DNA of 64,000 bases, from positions 248,001-312,000 of the forward strand of contig NZ_LXYE02000001.1 in NCBI RefSeq assembly GCF_001659685.2, written 5' to 3'. Numbering within the stretch: position 1 is the stretch's first letter; each line of letters opens with the position of its first letter. This document shows positions 46,493-56,077 of this stretch, piece by piece. The stretch is from Labilibacter marinus. Lineage in GTDB: Bacteria > Bacteroidota > Bacteroidia > Bacteroidales > Marinilabiliaceae. The notes beneath the pieces were generated by a model that was not told the DNA's origin, did no database searches, and was given only the letters and a program-made list of their open reading frames with translations. The translations under genes and the position numbers were made by a program.

Positions 46493-46610
46493 TCGCTTAA
46501 TTATTTAGAAATGGTACTGTGTTCTTGTTCTATTAATGAATATCTGTTTAATCACAATAGGATAATGAACATAGGTATTAGTGTGTTAAATGGAGTAAGT
46601 GTGTTATTAT

Positions 46611-47135
46611 ATGAGGATAATTTGCTGTATATTTTTTTCTATATTTCTAAGCCTTTTAAGTGCCAATTGTCAACTGTTAGATATTCAAAAGTCCATCGTT
46701 GACTTTAAGGTAAAGAGTATGAAGGTGCATACGATTCATGGTTCCTTTAGATTGGTTTCAGGTATAATCAAGCTTGATTCAGTATATCATGAAGATGAAA
46801 TGTTGGTTTTACATATAAATGTTCCTTCGATTAATACTGGTATGGCAAATAGAGATAATGTATTAAAGAGTGAAGACTTTTTCAATACAGAGCTTTATCC
46901 TACCATTAGTTTCTACTCAGAGCAAGTAGTTAAAACTTCAGAAAATAAATGGTTAGCCAAAGGGATGTTAAATATAAAAGGTGTTTCAAGAATTGTTGAA
47001 ATACCTTTTTTACTTACTGAAAAAGAGGTGAAAGGCGATATTTGGATAAATAGGTTGGATTATGGTATTGGAGGTGAGGGTACTTTTTTAGTTGATAAGA
47101 AAGTAAATATCTCATTTAATCTTTCCTGTTCCTAA
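46611..47135 (+). CDS. YceI-like secreted protein
   Basis: A 174-aa exported protein (ATG 46611; the in-frame GTG at 46599 would only lengthen the N-terminus). Signal peptide about 1-19, then a YceI-type lipocalin-like barrel: DFKVKSMKVHTIHGSFRLVS, DSVYHEDEMLVLHINVPSIN, NRDNVLKSEDFFNTELYPTI and LNIKGVSRIVEIPF. YceI proteins bind long isoprenoids in the periplasm. It is the first gene of the cluster; its neighbours suggest a part in the exported caspase system, but this may be accidental. Confidence 0.8.
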   Translation: MRIICCIFFSIFLSLLSANCQLLDIQKSIVDFKVKSMKVHTIHGSFRLVSGIIKLDSVYHEDEMLVLHINVPSINTGMANRDNVLKSEDFFNTELYPTISFYSEQVVKTSENKWLAKGMLNIKGVSRIVEIPFLLTEKEVKGDIWINRLDYGIGGEGTFLVDKKVNISFNLSCS

Positions 47136-47171
47136 AGTGTTGATTAGAAACGAAAAAATAAGATAAATAAT

Positions 47172-49157
47172 ATGAAGTATACATTGTTAGTTTTCATGCT
47201 AATTTTAAGTAATGTAATTAATGCAGGTTCATCAATGAAACATGCATTAATAATTGCTATTGGAGATTACCCTGCGGAAGGGAAATGGACTAAGATTTCA
47301 TCAGGTAATGATATTGACCTAATAAAAGGGTCATTAGAATTTCAGGGTTTTAAAGATGAAAATATAAGCATTTTAAAAGATAAGCAAGGAACAAAAAAAG
47401 GGATAAAAGAAGCTTTTTCTAAATTAAGATCTAGTGTTCAGCCTGGGGATGTTGTAGTGATTCATTTTTCGGGTCATGGACAACAAATTGAAGACGATAC
47501 TAATGATGAGATTGATGGTTATGATGAATCTATTATACCATATGATGCTCAAAGGATATTTAGAAAAGGAATTTATGAGGGCGAGAATCATTTTAGAGAT
47601 GATGAACTGGGAGAGGAATTGTCATTGATAGCAATGAAATTAGGTGCTAATGGTAACTTGGTAACGATATTTGATGCATGCCATTCTGGAACTGCAACTA
47701 GGGGAACAGCAAAGGCTCGAGGAACTTTTCATGTGTTTGAGGAGAAAGCTCAAAAGCTTAAAGGTGATGATGTAAATAAAAAAAGTGGTATGCTCGAATC
47801 TAAAGGTACTTCAAGAGGAATGATAGAAGAATTGGCTCCGATGGTATTGATATCTGGAGCAAGTGATAAAGAGCTTAATTATGAGTATTCAGATGATAAA
47901 GGTATGTCTTACGGTTCTTTGTCCTATGCTTTTAGCAAAGCTTTAAAAAGTGCCGATGAAAATTATACTTATAAAGCACTTTTTGAGGATATTAAGCGAG
48001 AAATGAATGTTATTGCTCCACACCAGACGCCACAGTTAGAAGGTGAAATTGATCAACAATTATTTGGAGGTGATATTGTTGAGCAAAAACCTTTCTTCAC
48101 GATGGAGGAATGGATTGATGAAAAAACACTGGTACTTGGTGCAGGTAACTTGAATGGATTAAACGATGGTACTATTGTAGGATTATATCCTGGTAATACT
48201 CAAAATACAGAAGGTGTAAATTCGATAGTTAAGGGGAAGGTAGTTAATTCCAGTATGTTGGAGTGCGATGTTATTCTTGAAAAACCTCTTTCAAAGGCAG
48301 AGGCTAATAAAAGCTGGATTTTTATTGAACAGAACAACTTTGGAGGAATGTCAAAAAAGATATGTATTAAAGGGATTGAAAAAAACAAAAAGATACATTC
48401 CGAAATTGTTGAAATTGTATCGTCAATACCAACAATTGCTGTTGATTCAACAAATCCTGATTTATATGTGGAATTTAACGATGAGATGTCGTCTGTCTTT
48501 GTTTATACATCAGATGATCAATTGATATATAATCAGGTAATTAATTATAATTTGGATAACCCTGCGAAAGAAATAACTGATGAAATAAAGAATTATATTC
48601 AGGGTGATATGGTTAGAGGCCTTGATATGAGAGATGAAAGTTTAAAGGTAACATTTGAAATAATACCTATTAAAGTTGAAAAGGTTGGAAGATACTATAA
48701 AGAAGTAGAGCGATTCGATCTTAATTCTAAAATTGATGATGGTCAGTATATATTTAAAGATGGGGATGTATTTAAACTAAAAATAACCAATCATGGTTCC
48801 AGGAATGCCTATTTTCAGATTGTAGATATTAAACCCGACCATAAGGTCGATGTTTTAGTACCTAATGAAAAACAAACACCTACCGAATTTATGATTAAAG
48901 CTAATTCTACTCTTGAACTTAATAGTATGTTTTTATTTGAAAAACCATTCGGTAATGAAATGTTTAAGCTTGTGGCAACCAAATATCCTATAAATTTAAA
49001 TAGCATTATTACAAGTAGAGGTAAAAAAGCCAGAACTTCTGAAAATCCATTAGAGCAAATAATGCAAAATTCGTTTTTGCAGACAAGAGCAGCTAGTCTT
49101 GGGGCTTCTCCAAAGTCAGCAAATATATATTCAATAGTATTTAAAGTTCAAGAATAG
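47172..49157 (+). CDS. Secreted metacaspase-like (C14) protein with DUF4384-like tail
   Basis: A 661-aa protein with signal peptide (about 1-19), then a caspase-like domain (about 22-300): ALIIAIGDYP, His102 in HFSGHGQQ and Cys170 in FDACHSGT, the complete catalytic dyad. The C-terminal part (about 500-630) resembles DUF4384 (GQYIFKDGDVFKLKITNHG), which is often paired with caspase or kinase domains in envelope proteins. It is probably active in the periplasm or on the outer membrane. Its caspase domain is closely similar to the first domain of the 1056-aa protein at 60254, which lost the Cys. Substrate unknown. Confidence 0.85.
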   Translation: MKYTLLVFMLILSNVINAGSSMKHALIIAIGDYPAEGKWTKISSGNDIDLIKGSLEFQGFKDENISILKDKQGTKKGIKEAFSKLRSSVQPGDVVVIHFSGHGQQIEDDTNDEIDGYDESIIPYDAQRIFRKGIYEGENHFRDDELGEELSLIAMKLGANGNLVTIFDACHSGTATRGTAKARGTFHVFEEKAQKLKGDDVNKKSGMLESKGTSRGMIEELAPMVLISGASDKELNYEYSDDKGMSYGSLSYAFSKALKSADENYTYKALFEDIKREMNVIAPHQTPQLEGEIDQQLFGGDIVEQKPFFTMEEWIDEKTLVLGAGNLNGLNDGTIVGLYPGNTQNTEGVNSIVKGKVVNSSMLECDVILEKPLSKAEANKSWIFIEQNNFGGMSKKICIKGIEKNKKIHSEIVEIVSSIPTIAVDSTNPDLYVEFNDEMSSVFVYTSDDQLIYNQVINYNLDNPAKEITDEIKNYIQGDMVRGLDMRDESLKVTFEIIPIKVEKVGRYYKEVERFDLNSKIDDGQYIFKDGDVFKLKITNHGSRNAYFQIVDIKPDHKVDVLVPNEKQTPTEFMIKANSTLELNSMFLFEKPFGNEMFKLVATKYPINLNSIITSRGKKARTSENPLEQIMQNSFLQTRAASLGASPKSANIYSIVFKVQE

Positions 49158-49171
49158 GTAGATTGTCATTT

Positions 49172-50362
49172 ATGAAAAGAGTTTTTGATTTAGATACATT
49201 ACTTGCGAATATAGCCCTATTTATCGTAATAGGGCTATTTGCATTAGTGCCTATAACGTTTAGTGTCTTCGACCCAATTAAGGATTCGCTTATTGATTTT
49301 AAGTACACGGATATGTTGTATTCTAAATTTAATAAATCGGAGAACCCAGATACTAATATTGTATTAGTAAATATTGGTCATTTGTCAAGAATTGAAATAG
49401 CAGAACAGATAAATGTCATTAATTCATTTCACCCAAAGGTAGTTGCTATTGATGCGTATTTCTCAGAAAGAAAAGATAATTATTCAGATTCGATTTTAGC
49501 TGATGCCTTAAGCAAAACTCAGAATCTGGTTACAGCAGGGTATTTTGATCATAACAATAAAGAAAGCGATATACCTTTATATAAGGAATCACATAGTTTT
49601 TTTGGAGATCATACTTCAGGTCATGCCAATTTTTTTGGAAAATCCAGTTCAATTTCAGTTGTTCGGAAATATTCTCCGACAATACTGCACCATGATCAAG
49701 AAGTTAATTCTTTTACATCCGAGATAATTCGTAAGTCGTATCCCGATAAGTACACAAAAAATGCTGAACAAGATAGTCGTAATATAAACTATACTTCCCG
49801 TTTAAGTGACTTTGTTCATTTTGATGCTGTGGATATCTTTTCAAAATCAGATCAGCTGAGTATTATAAAAGATAAGATTGTCATCCTTGGTTATCTCGGT
49901 GACCCGATGGATTCAAAGACAGATGTGGAAGACAAACATTTTACTCCAATGAATAGTAAAATGGCTGGAAGAAGCTTACCTGATATGTTTGGTGTTGTTA
50001 TTCATGCCAATATTCTTAAAATGGTACTGGAAGATAATTACCTGAAAAAGTCACCTGTTTGGATTAATTGGTTTCTTGCATTTATTCTATCGTATTTTCA
50101 CCTAATTGTATTTATATATTCTTATTTGAAACCTCATGTTTGGTATAGTTTGATAGTGAAAGTTATACAATTAATATCAAGTGTCTTTCTAATGTTCATG
50201 TCACTTTATCTATATTATTATTTTAATCTAAATATCAACATAGCTCCTTCTCTTATTGCCATTGTGCTTTCTGTAGAAGTAATCTATTTTTATGATGGTT
50301 TAATGATTTTTTTACGAAGGAGATATAATTTTAAAACAAGGTTTTCGGGATTTAGTAAGTAG
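49172..50362 (+). CDS. CHASE2-domain membrane protein without an output domain
   Basis: A 396-aa protein (ATG 49172; the TTG at 49163 is less likely). An N-terminal membrane helix, a large periplasmic CHASE2 sensor (about 30-285; IVLVNIGHLSRIEIAEQINV, VVAIDAYFSE, MFGVVIHANILKMV) and three C-terminal membrane helices (about 290-375), ending in a short basic tail. CHASE2 sensors normally feed a kinase, cyclase or phosphatase; none is present. It may signal by protein contact to the caspase proteins around it. It starts 14 bp after the metacaspase gene. Confidence 0.8.
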   Translation: MKRVFDLDTLLANIALFIVIGLFALVPITFSVFDPIKDSLIDFKYTDMLYSKFNKSENPDTNIVLVNIGHLSRIEIAEQINVINSFHPKVVAIDAYFSERKDNYSDSILADALSKTQNLVTAGYFDHNNKESDIPLYKESHSFFGDHTSGHANFFGKSSSISVVRKYSPTILHHDQEVNSFTSEIIRKSYPDKYTKNAEQDSRNINYTSRLSDFVHFDAVDIFSKSDQLSIIKDKIVILGYLGDPMDSKTDVEDKHFTPMNSKMAGRSLPDMFGVVIHANILKMVLEDNYLKKSPVWINWFLAFILSYFHLIVFIYSYLKPHVWYSLIVKVIQLISSVFLMFMSLYLYYYFNLNINIAPSLIAIVLSVEVIYFYDGLMIFLRRRYNFKTRFSGFSK

Positions 50363-50367
50363 TGATT

Positions 50368-51213
50368 ATGTATAAAATATTATCATCGGTATTAGTATTA
50401 TTGTTTTTGATTAGCAATGGTTTATTTGCTCAAAATGCAATGATAAAAGTGTATTTCGTTAGTGGTAGAGTTTTGTGTAATAACATGCAAATTGTAACAG
50501 GAGATACTTTAGAAAGTAATGAAATTTATTTAGAAGGTGATTCTCAATGCATATTAATTAAGGATGATAAGCCGGTGTTGTTAAGGGGTAAAGGTTTTTA
50601 TTCTCAAAAAGATATTGATTCTCTGATTGCGAATAAGGACTTAGAATTTACAAAGGAATATCTTAAGTATATCTCACAAAAATTTATTAGTAGCAATAAG
50701 GAAGTAAATAATAGCCAAAACATAAAAGGAGCGGTTAGTCGTCACTCTCTCATAAAAAGTTTATTGCCACATGAGGGTTCACTAATTATTGGAAATTCCA
50801 TTTTGTTTGGGTGGAATGATCTTGGTTGTTCGAAATATTTTGTTGGTATTTTTAACCAAAATAATGAGGAAGTATATAGAGGTACTTACTTAAAGCATTA
50901 TGCACTTTTAGATATTTCTGATTTAAAATTTCCGCCGGGAGATTATTATTGGTTAGTGCATGATACGGATAATTTTCCATCAAATATCAAAGGATCTAAA
51001 TTCTCAATAGCATCAAACAAAGCAACTCAAGAGATATATGACGAGATGAATTATTATCGAAATACTATTTGGAAGAGTATGGAAGGTACAGAGTTAGAGT
51101 TGTTGTATTATCTCGAAAAAGGATTATTCATGCAAACATATTTGATGTATAAGAAAGAGAATATAGCGTTAGAGGAAATTGTAAATCGTATTTTAAAAAT
51201 TGATATAAAGTAA
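50368..51213 (+). CDS. Secreted protein with FecR-like beta domain
   Basis: A 281-aa exported protein (ATG 50368 chosen over GTG 50362), signal peptide about 1-21. Residues about 22-80 resemble the FecR sensor beta-sandwich (IKVYFVSGRVLCNNMQIVTG, then GDSQCILIKDDKPVLLRGKG). The rest (about 135-281) has no recognised domain; it contains an Ig-like stretch (FGWNDLGCSKYFVGIFNQNN). FecR-CHASE2-caspase groupings are known in other phyla, which supports a shared system. Function unknown. Confidence 0.6.
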   Translation: MYKILSSVLVLLFLISNGLFAQNAMIKVYFVSGRVLCNNMQIVTGDTLESNEIYLEGDSQCILIKDDKPVLLRGKGFYSQKDIDSLIANKDLEFTKEYLKYISQKFISSNKEVNNSQNIKGAVSRHSLIKSLLPHEGSLIIGNSILFGWNDLGCSKYFVGIFNQNNEEVYRGTYLKHYALLDISDLKFPPGDYYWLVHDTDNFPSNIKGSKFSIASNKATQEIYDEMNYYRNTIWKSMEGTELELLYYLEKGLFMQTYLMYKKENIALEEIVNRILKIDIK

Positions 51214-51215
51214 TT

Positions 51216-52226
51216 ATGAAGTTTATTAACCTTACAAGGAGTCATTATTTAATATATGTATTGCTTTTACTCTTATTTACTAGTTGTGCGAGCTATAAGT
51301 ATTCCAACAAAAGAAAGAATGAGTTTGTTTTTATGGAAGTAAACGAGGATCCTAATGGTATTTTTAATAAAAGAGATATAAAAGAACAAACAATACCGAA
51401 TGGATTTGGAGCATCACGAGGACTTATGACAGATGCTTTTTCGCTGGCTACAGAAGGAGTTAAAATGTTAATTGATTTGGATAAAAAGAAGTATACAGCA
51501 AATTACTCTACAGGAAAGCGACAGTTGTATTTTTATAATTACATCTCAGATAAAGAGGCTGTTGATGCGAGAGGAATGCAGTTTAAAGGTGTTCAAATAA
51601 CCAGGTTAGTTGAAATGGAGAAAAATAATATTGACACTGCATTTTATATCCGCCTGGTAGTTGATACCGAAAACGTTCAGGAAATTGTAAACAACTCTAT
51701 TTTTAGACTAAAAGTCGATAGTTTATCCTTACCTCTTGCAAAAGCCAAAATTCCTACTTTTAAATGGTATATGCCATGGACAGTGTTTTATCATGATAGA
51801 GATCAAGTTAGCTTTGACCTTACACTTAAGCTAAAATCATCGTGGATGGATAAAAATGGTAACGTTGCAAGAGATGTGTTACTTGGCTCATTTATACTAA
51901 ACCTTAGAGATATTCCTTTAAATAGAGAATCGGAACAATATGAGGAGTATTATAAAAATGTTATAGGTACACAATTAGATGGTTATTCGTTTTTAGTGCC
52001 TCGCTCATATGGTAGTTTTGTTAGCAAAGATGGCGAAACGAAAAGGTGTTATGGACAAGGTCAGTATAATATTTCGGTATCTATAAATGAAACCGGAACG
52101 GAACATTTTATAAACAAAGCAGTACAAAATAATTCAAATGCATTGATTGATGCACTTACCCAAAAGGATGGTCAGGATGTTTATAATAAGATGTTGATTA
52201 ATGAAATGCGTTCGTTGATTAAGTAG
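51216..52226 (+). CDS. Lipoprotein of unknown function in the caspase cluster
   Basis: A 336-aa protein with a lipobox (LLLLFTSCAS), so it is probably anchored in the outer or inner membrane. No family is recognised. It contains long beta-strand-rich stretches (SFDLTLKLKSSWMDKNG, YNISVSINETGTEHFINKAV). It follows the FecR-like gene by 2 bp and precedes the predicted barrel protein by 22 bp, so they are most likely co-transcribed and may form one envelope complex. Confidence 0.65.
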   Translation: MKFINLTRSHYLIYVLLLLLFTSCASYKYSNKRKNEFVFMEVNEDPNGIFNKRDIKEQTIPNGFGASRGLMTDAFSLATEGVKMLIDLDKKKYTANYSTGKRQLYFYNYISDKEAVDARGMQFKGVQITRLVEMEKNNIDTAFYIRLVVDTENVQEIVNNSIFRLKVDSLSLPLAKAKIPTFKWYMPWTVFYHDRDQVSFDLTLKLKSSWMDKNGNVARDVLLGSFILNLRDIPLNRESEQYEEYYKNVIGTQLDGYSFLVPRSYGSFVSKDGETKRCYGQGQYNISVSINETGTEHFINKAVQNNSNALIDALTQKDGQDVYNKMLINEMRSLIK

Positions 52227-52248
52227 AATACCAAAAGAACACATTTAT

Positions 52249-52989
52249 ATGCAAAAAAATGTATTGCGAATATCCGTAACATTTATTTTAGTTCTCTTTT
52301 TCTTTCGCTATTCGGAAGGTCAGAGTATTTCATACATGATTAGTTATAGGACACCACTTCGTTTCGGATTTGATTTAAATAATATTGAACAAGAAACTTC
52401 AGATAATTGGGGAGATTTTTTAAGTTATCAAGCCGGTTATTCTCCTGTTGGATTGAATATGAGCTACATAAGGTTTGATGTGTTCTCGTCATTAACATAT
52501 CAAAGACAACGTTTTAAGGTAAAAGATTTAGATTCAAAGATGCAGTTAAATAAGCTTGATTTATCGTCATCTTTGATGTATAATTTCTCTTCGAACCTAG
52601 ATGTAAAGTATCTTATTGGAATAGAATTTGTTTATTCAAATCCGCTTCAGAATTATAAAAAACATGAAGTAGTTTTGAATGATTTATATGAATCTATTGA
52701 TCTAATGTATGATAGTCAATACATAAATTATCATGAGCAAAAGATAACCGATAAAACAAAAACCTTTAGTTCGTTTAAAAAAATGTTTAAAGGGAGTCTT
52801 GATTATTATTTTGTTATCGGATATAAGTTTAAAGGACGTGTAGGTAAAGGGTTGATAAAAACAAATAGTTATGTGACTATAGGTTATTCTCCTAAAAAAA
52901 CTGAGCTTTTCATTAAGCTTAGCTATACTATAAAAATAATTCATTCTTTTAATAAAAGATCAATATATATACATGGTTATTCAAAATAA
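52249..52989 (+). CDS. Predicted outer-membrane beta-barrel-like protein
   Basis: A 246-aa exported protein (signal about 1-24, ending RYSEGQ) with alternating beta-strand-like segments (SYMISYRTPLRFGFDLNN, SSLMYNFSSNLDVKYLIGIEF, NSYVTIGYSPKKTELFIKLSY), typical of small outer-membrane barrels. No family is certain. Its 3' end overlaps the start of the WD40-caspase gene by 17 bp, a sign of translational coupling and a link between the barrel and the protease. Confidence 0.6.
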   Translation: MQKNVLRISVTFILVLFFFRYSEGQSISYMISYRTPLRFGFDLNNIEQETSDNWGDFLSYQAGYSPVGLNMSYIRFDVFSSLTYQRQRFKVKDLDSKMQLNKLDLSSSLMYNFSSNLDVKYLIGIEFVYSNPLQNYKKHEVVLNDLYESIDLMYDSQYINYHEQKITDKTKTFSSFKKMFKGSLDYYFVIGYKFKGRVGKGLIKTNSYVTIGYSPKKTELFIKLSYTIKIIHSFNKRSIYIHGYSK

Positions 52990-55900
52990 GATAATATATA
53001 TAACAATATGCTTTATGTCACTATCGTTCATGCTAAAGGGCAATGAGCTTATCGTCCAAATGGGGCACTTAGATGAAGTTATTGGAGCTAGATTTTCAAA
53101 TAATGAAAAATATATTGTATCGTTTGATAAAAAGAATGTTGTAATAGTATGGGACATTAAGTCAGGAGCAGAACTTTTACGGGTTGATCAAGATTTCACT
53201 ATTACTGATTGTTATTTTTCAGAAGATGATTTAGATATAATAACGTTTGATGTTAATGATAGGAGATTAGTTAGAAATATTAATACAGGTGACTTAAGAG
53301 GTACTTCTTCTGGAATGAGTATTACAAAGAAGTATAATGATAAGAATGCAATATTCTATTCCAGAAAATGTGTTGCAGAAAAAAACGACACAATTGAATT
53401 GTTAGGAGATTTTATTAGGTATAATGGTATTGGAAGAAAGGGAAAAAAATACTATACGAATAAACGTGACGAAATTTTTACTACAGTTAATTCATCAGTT
53501 GTAAATAAAATATGGCTTGTTGGAGATCAACTTGGAAGATTACATGTTTTTAAATTAGGTTCTGTTACTAAACAAAAAACACTATTACCCCACATTAGCA
53601 GGATCAATACAATTCAGTTTAGCAAGTCTGAAAACCATTTTGCGGTAGCAAGTAGTGATAGAAGTATTGCTGTATATAGAAGTAATTCATTAAATATGGT
53701 AAAACGTTTATATCCTAAAGTTTTCCCTATTAATTGTTCTGATATAGATACTGTAAGGTCTAAGGTTGTAATAGGTAATGATGCTGGTATTATAAGAAGT
53801 GTAAATTACAAAGATTTATTAGAAGTTGATAATGGTAAAGTATTTTATAATCAGCCGATTAATGATGTTAAATGTATAAAACATACAAATAAAATTGTAT
53901 CATGCTCGAAGGATAAATATGTGATAATAAGTAATGATTCATCAATAAATCACTCTAGAATTAATAATAATAGTTTATTTAAAAGAGTAGATAAAAGAAA
54001 ACGAATAGCACAATATAGATATAAATATTTTCCAAAAGATATTGTCTCTCATATTGCAGTAAAAGATTCTTTATTTACTGTGAGTGCCTATAATGATGGT
54101 TTTTTCAATAAAGGATACATATTTAATACATATTCAAAAAACAAACACCTATCAAAATCTGTAATCAAATGTGATAGTAATACTTTAGGTAATTTGAAAT
54201 ACAATACGGATGGTTTATGGGGATTCAATGAGAATGGAATTTTTTGTGTAGATAATGATGGAGAGTATTCGAGAATAGTATCAAATGACACAACAGCAGT
54301 AAAATCATTTACATTTTATGAAAATGATTTAGTTGTAGGAATGGATTCAGCAATTGGATTTTATAACTTAGATTCCAATAAATTCTATGATAATATTACT
54401 GTTCCAATACATTCGCCTCAACTAATTACAGTTTCAACAAAGAAAAATATTGCAGTTGCTTCTAATCAAGAAGTTTTTATTGTGGATAACAAAAAGCAGC
54501 TGGTAGATATAGATGTACCTTTCTTTCATACAGAGGATGTAACAGGTTGTCATTTTTCAAATAATGATTCATTATTAATAAGTACAGGAAAAGATGGACT
54601 GATTAAATTATGGGATTTAAATAAAAATGTAGAACGGGTTTCCATTGCACCTTTAGGTCTAAATAAAAAAGTGTGTTTTACGAAAGATGGTTACTATATG
54701 GTTGATAGAGGGAGTGTTGATGGATTGTTTTTTAAACAAAAAGGGAAAGCATATCCTATTGAACAATTTGATTTAAAGTATAATCGTCCAGATATTATTC
54801 TTTCAAGATTAGATGCAGATCAGGAGTTAATCAGGTTTTACAAAAGAGGATATTATAAACGCTTAAAACAGATGGGTATGAAAGAAGAAGATTTGAGCAA
54901 TGATCTTCATCTTCCTACGACCCAAATAATAAACGTTGAAAAAATTTCTCAGACAATAAAACAACCAGAGATATCATTTGATGTAAAATGTACTGATAAT
55001 AAATATCAACTTAATAACCTTTACGTATGGATTAATAATGTTCCCGTTTTTGGGAAAAATGGTATATCTATAAAAGATTCAACAACTAATGTTTTCGAAA
55101 AAACAATAAATTTAGAATTAATGTCTGGAAATAATAAGATCCAAGTTAGTTGTTTGAATAATAAAGGTGTTGAATCATATAAAGAAACATTTGAAGTTAA
55201 ATATGAAACCAAATCCATTAAACAGGATTTATATGTTATTTCTATCGGTACTTCCAAATATCTTTATGGTAACAATCTAAAATATGCAGCGAAAGACGCA
55301 GATGATATAACCCAATTATTTAAAAAAGACAAACAATTCAAAAATAGTTACATAAAGACTCTAAAGGATGATCAAGCAACGAAAGAAAATATTTTAGAAC
55401 TTAAGTCTTTTATTGCTAATGCACGAAGAGATGATGTTGTTATTTTGTTTATCGCCGGTCATGGAATCTTAGACTCTAAATTAGATTATTACTATTGTAC
55501 TTATGATACTGATTTTTCCAACCCTGCAGAAAGAGGTTTAAGTTATAGCAATATTGAACAGATGTTAGACGGTATTACTGCTCTTAAAAAGATTATTCTT
55601 ATGGACACTTGTCATAGCGGGGAAGTTGATAAAATTGAGGTTGAAGGGCAAACATCATTAATTAGTGAGGAGGTTACTTATAGATCAAATATAAAAGTAC
55701 TTAAAAGGGGAGCAAGAACACTTAATGGTGAAAAAGAGGAGGTGAAAACCAGGAACAAATTGATGAAAGTCGCTTTTTTAGATTTAAGAAGAGGAATTGG
55801 GGCAAATATAATTTCCAGTTCCGGTGGGGCTGAGTATTCAATAGAAGGAGATAAATGGCAGAATGGATTGTTTACTTATTGCTTAATGAATGGCTTAGAA

Positions 55901-56050
55901 TCAGGAAAGGCTGACATTAATAAAGACAAGGAAATATCATTGTCTGAAATTAAGATGTATGTAAATAAGGAGGTTAGTAAACTTTCAAATGGTCAACAAA
56001 CACCAACTTCAAGAAGGGAAAATATTGAGTTCGATTTTAAATTTTGGTAA
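52973..56050 (+). CDS. Secreted WD40-caspase protein (1025 aa)
   Basis: Signal peptide (about 1-23), a WD40-type propeller region (about 25-570; NNEKYIVSFDKKNVVIVWDI, LISTGKDGLIKLWDLN), a conserved linker (AYPIEQFDLKYNRPDIILSR), an Ig-like domain (about 665-745; LMSGNNKIQVSCLNNKGVES) and a C-terminal caspase domain (about 750-1025) with LYVISIGTSKY, His830 in FIAGHGILD and Cys880 in MDTCHSGEVD. The catalytic dyad is intact. The closest relative in the window is the next gene. The propeller probably recognises a partner or ligand that triggers the protease. Confidence 0.85.
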   Translation: MVIQNKIIYITICFMSLSFMLKGNELIVQMGHLDEVIGARFSNNEKYIVSFDKKNVVIVWDIKSGAELLRVDQDFTITDCYFSEDDLDIITFDVNDRRLVRNINTGDLRGTSSGMSITKKYNDKNAIFYSRKCVAEKNDTIELLGDFIRYNGIGRKGKKYYTNKRDEIFTTVNSSVVNKIWLVGDQLGRLHVFKLGSVTKQKTLLPHISRINTIQFSKSENHFAVASSDRSIAVYRSNSLNMVKRLYPKVFPINCSDIDTVRSKVVIGNDAGIIRSVNYKDLLEVDNGKVFYNQPINDVKCIKHTNKIVSCSKDKYVIISNDSSINHSRINNNSLFKRVDKRKRIAQYRYKYFPKDIVSHIAVKDSLFTVSAYNDGFFNKGYIFNTYSKNKHLSKSVIKCDSNTLGNLKYNTDGLWGFNENGIFCVDNDGEYSRIVSNDTTAVKSFTFYENDLVVGMDSAIGFYNLDSNKFYDNITVPIHSPQLITVSTKKNIAVASNQEVFIVDNKKQLVDIDVPFFHTEDVTGCHFSNNDSLLISTGKDGLIKLWDLNKNVERVSIAPLGLNKKVCFTKDGYYMVDRGSVDGLFFKQKGKAYPIEQFDLKYNRPDIILSRLDADQELIRFYKRGYYKRLKQMGMKEEDLSNDLHLPTTQIINVEKISQTIKQPEISFDVKCTDNKYQLNNLYVWINNVPVFGKNGISIKDSTTNVFEKTINLELMSGNNKIQVSCLNNKGVESYKETFEVKYETKSIKQDLYVISIGTSKYLYGNNLKYAAKDADDITQLFKKDKQFKNSYIKTLKDDQATKENILELKSFIANARRDDVVILFIAGHGILDSKLDYYYCTYDTDFSNPAERGLSYSNIEQMLDGITALKKIILMDTCHSGEVDKIEVEGQTSLISEEVTYRSNIKVLKRGARTLNGEKEEVKTRNKLMKVAFLDLRRGIGANIISSSGGAEYSIEGDKWQNGLFTYCLMNGLESGKADINKDKEISLSEIKMYVNKEVSKLSNGQQTPTSRRENIEFDFKFW

Positions 56051-56077
56051 TTTTTAAATTCTAACCATCTTAAAAGC

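Noticed and set aside
46490-46702. 70-aa frame at the start of the caspase cluster
   Set aside because: It overlaps the YceI-like gene in another frame and has no family features.
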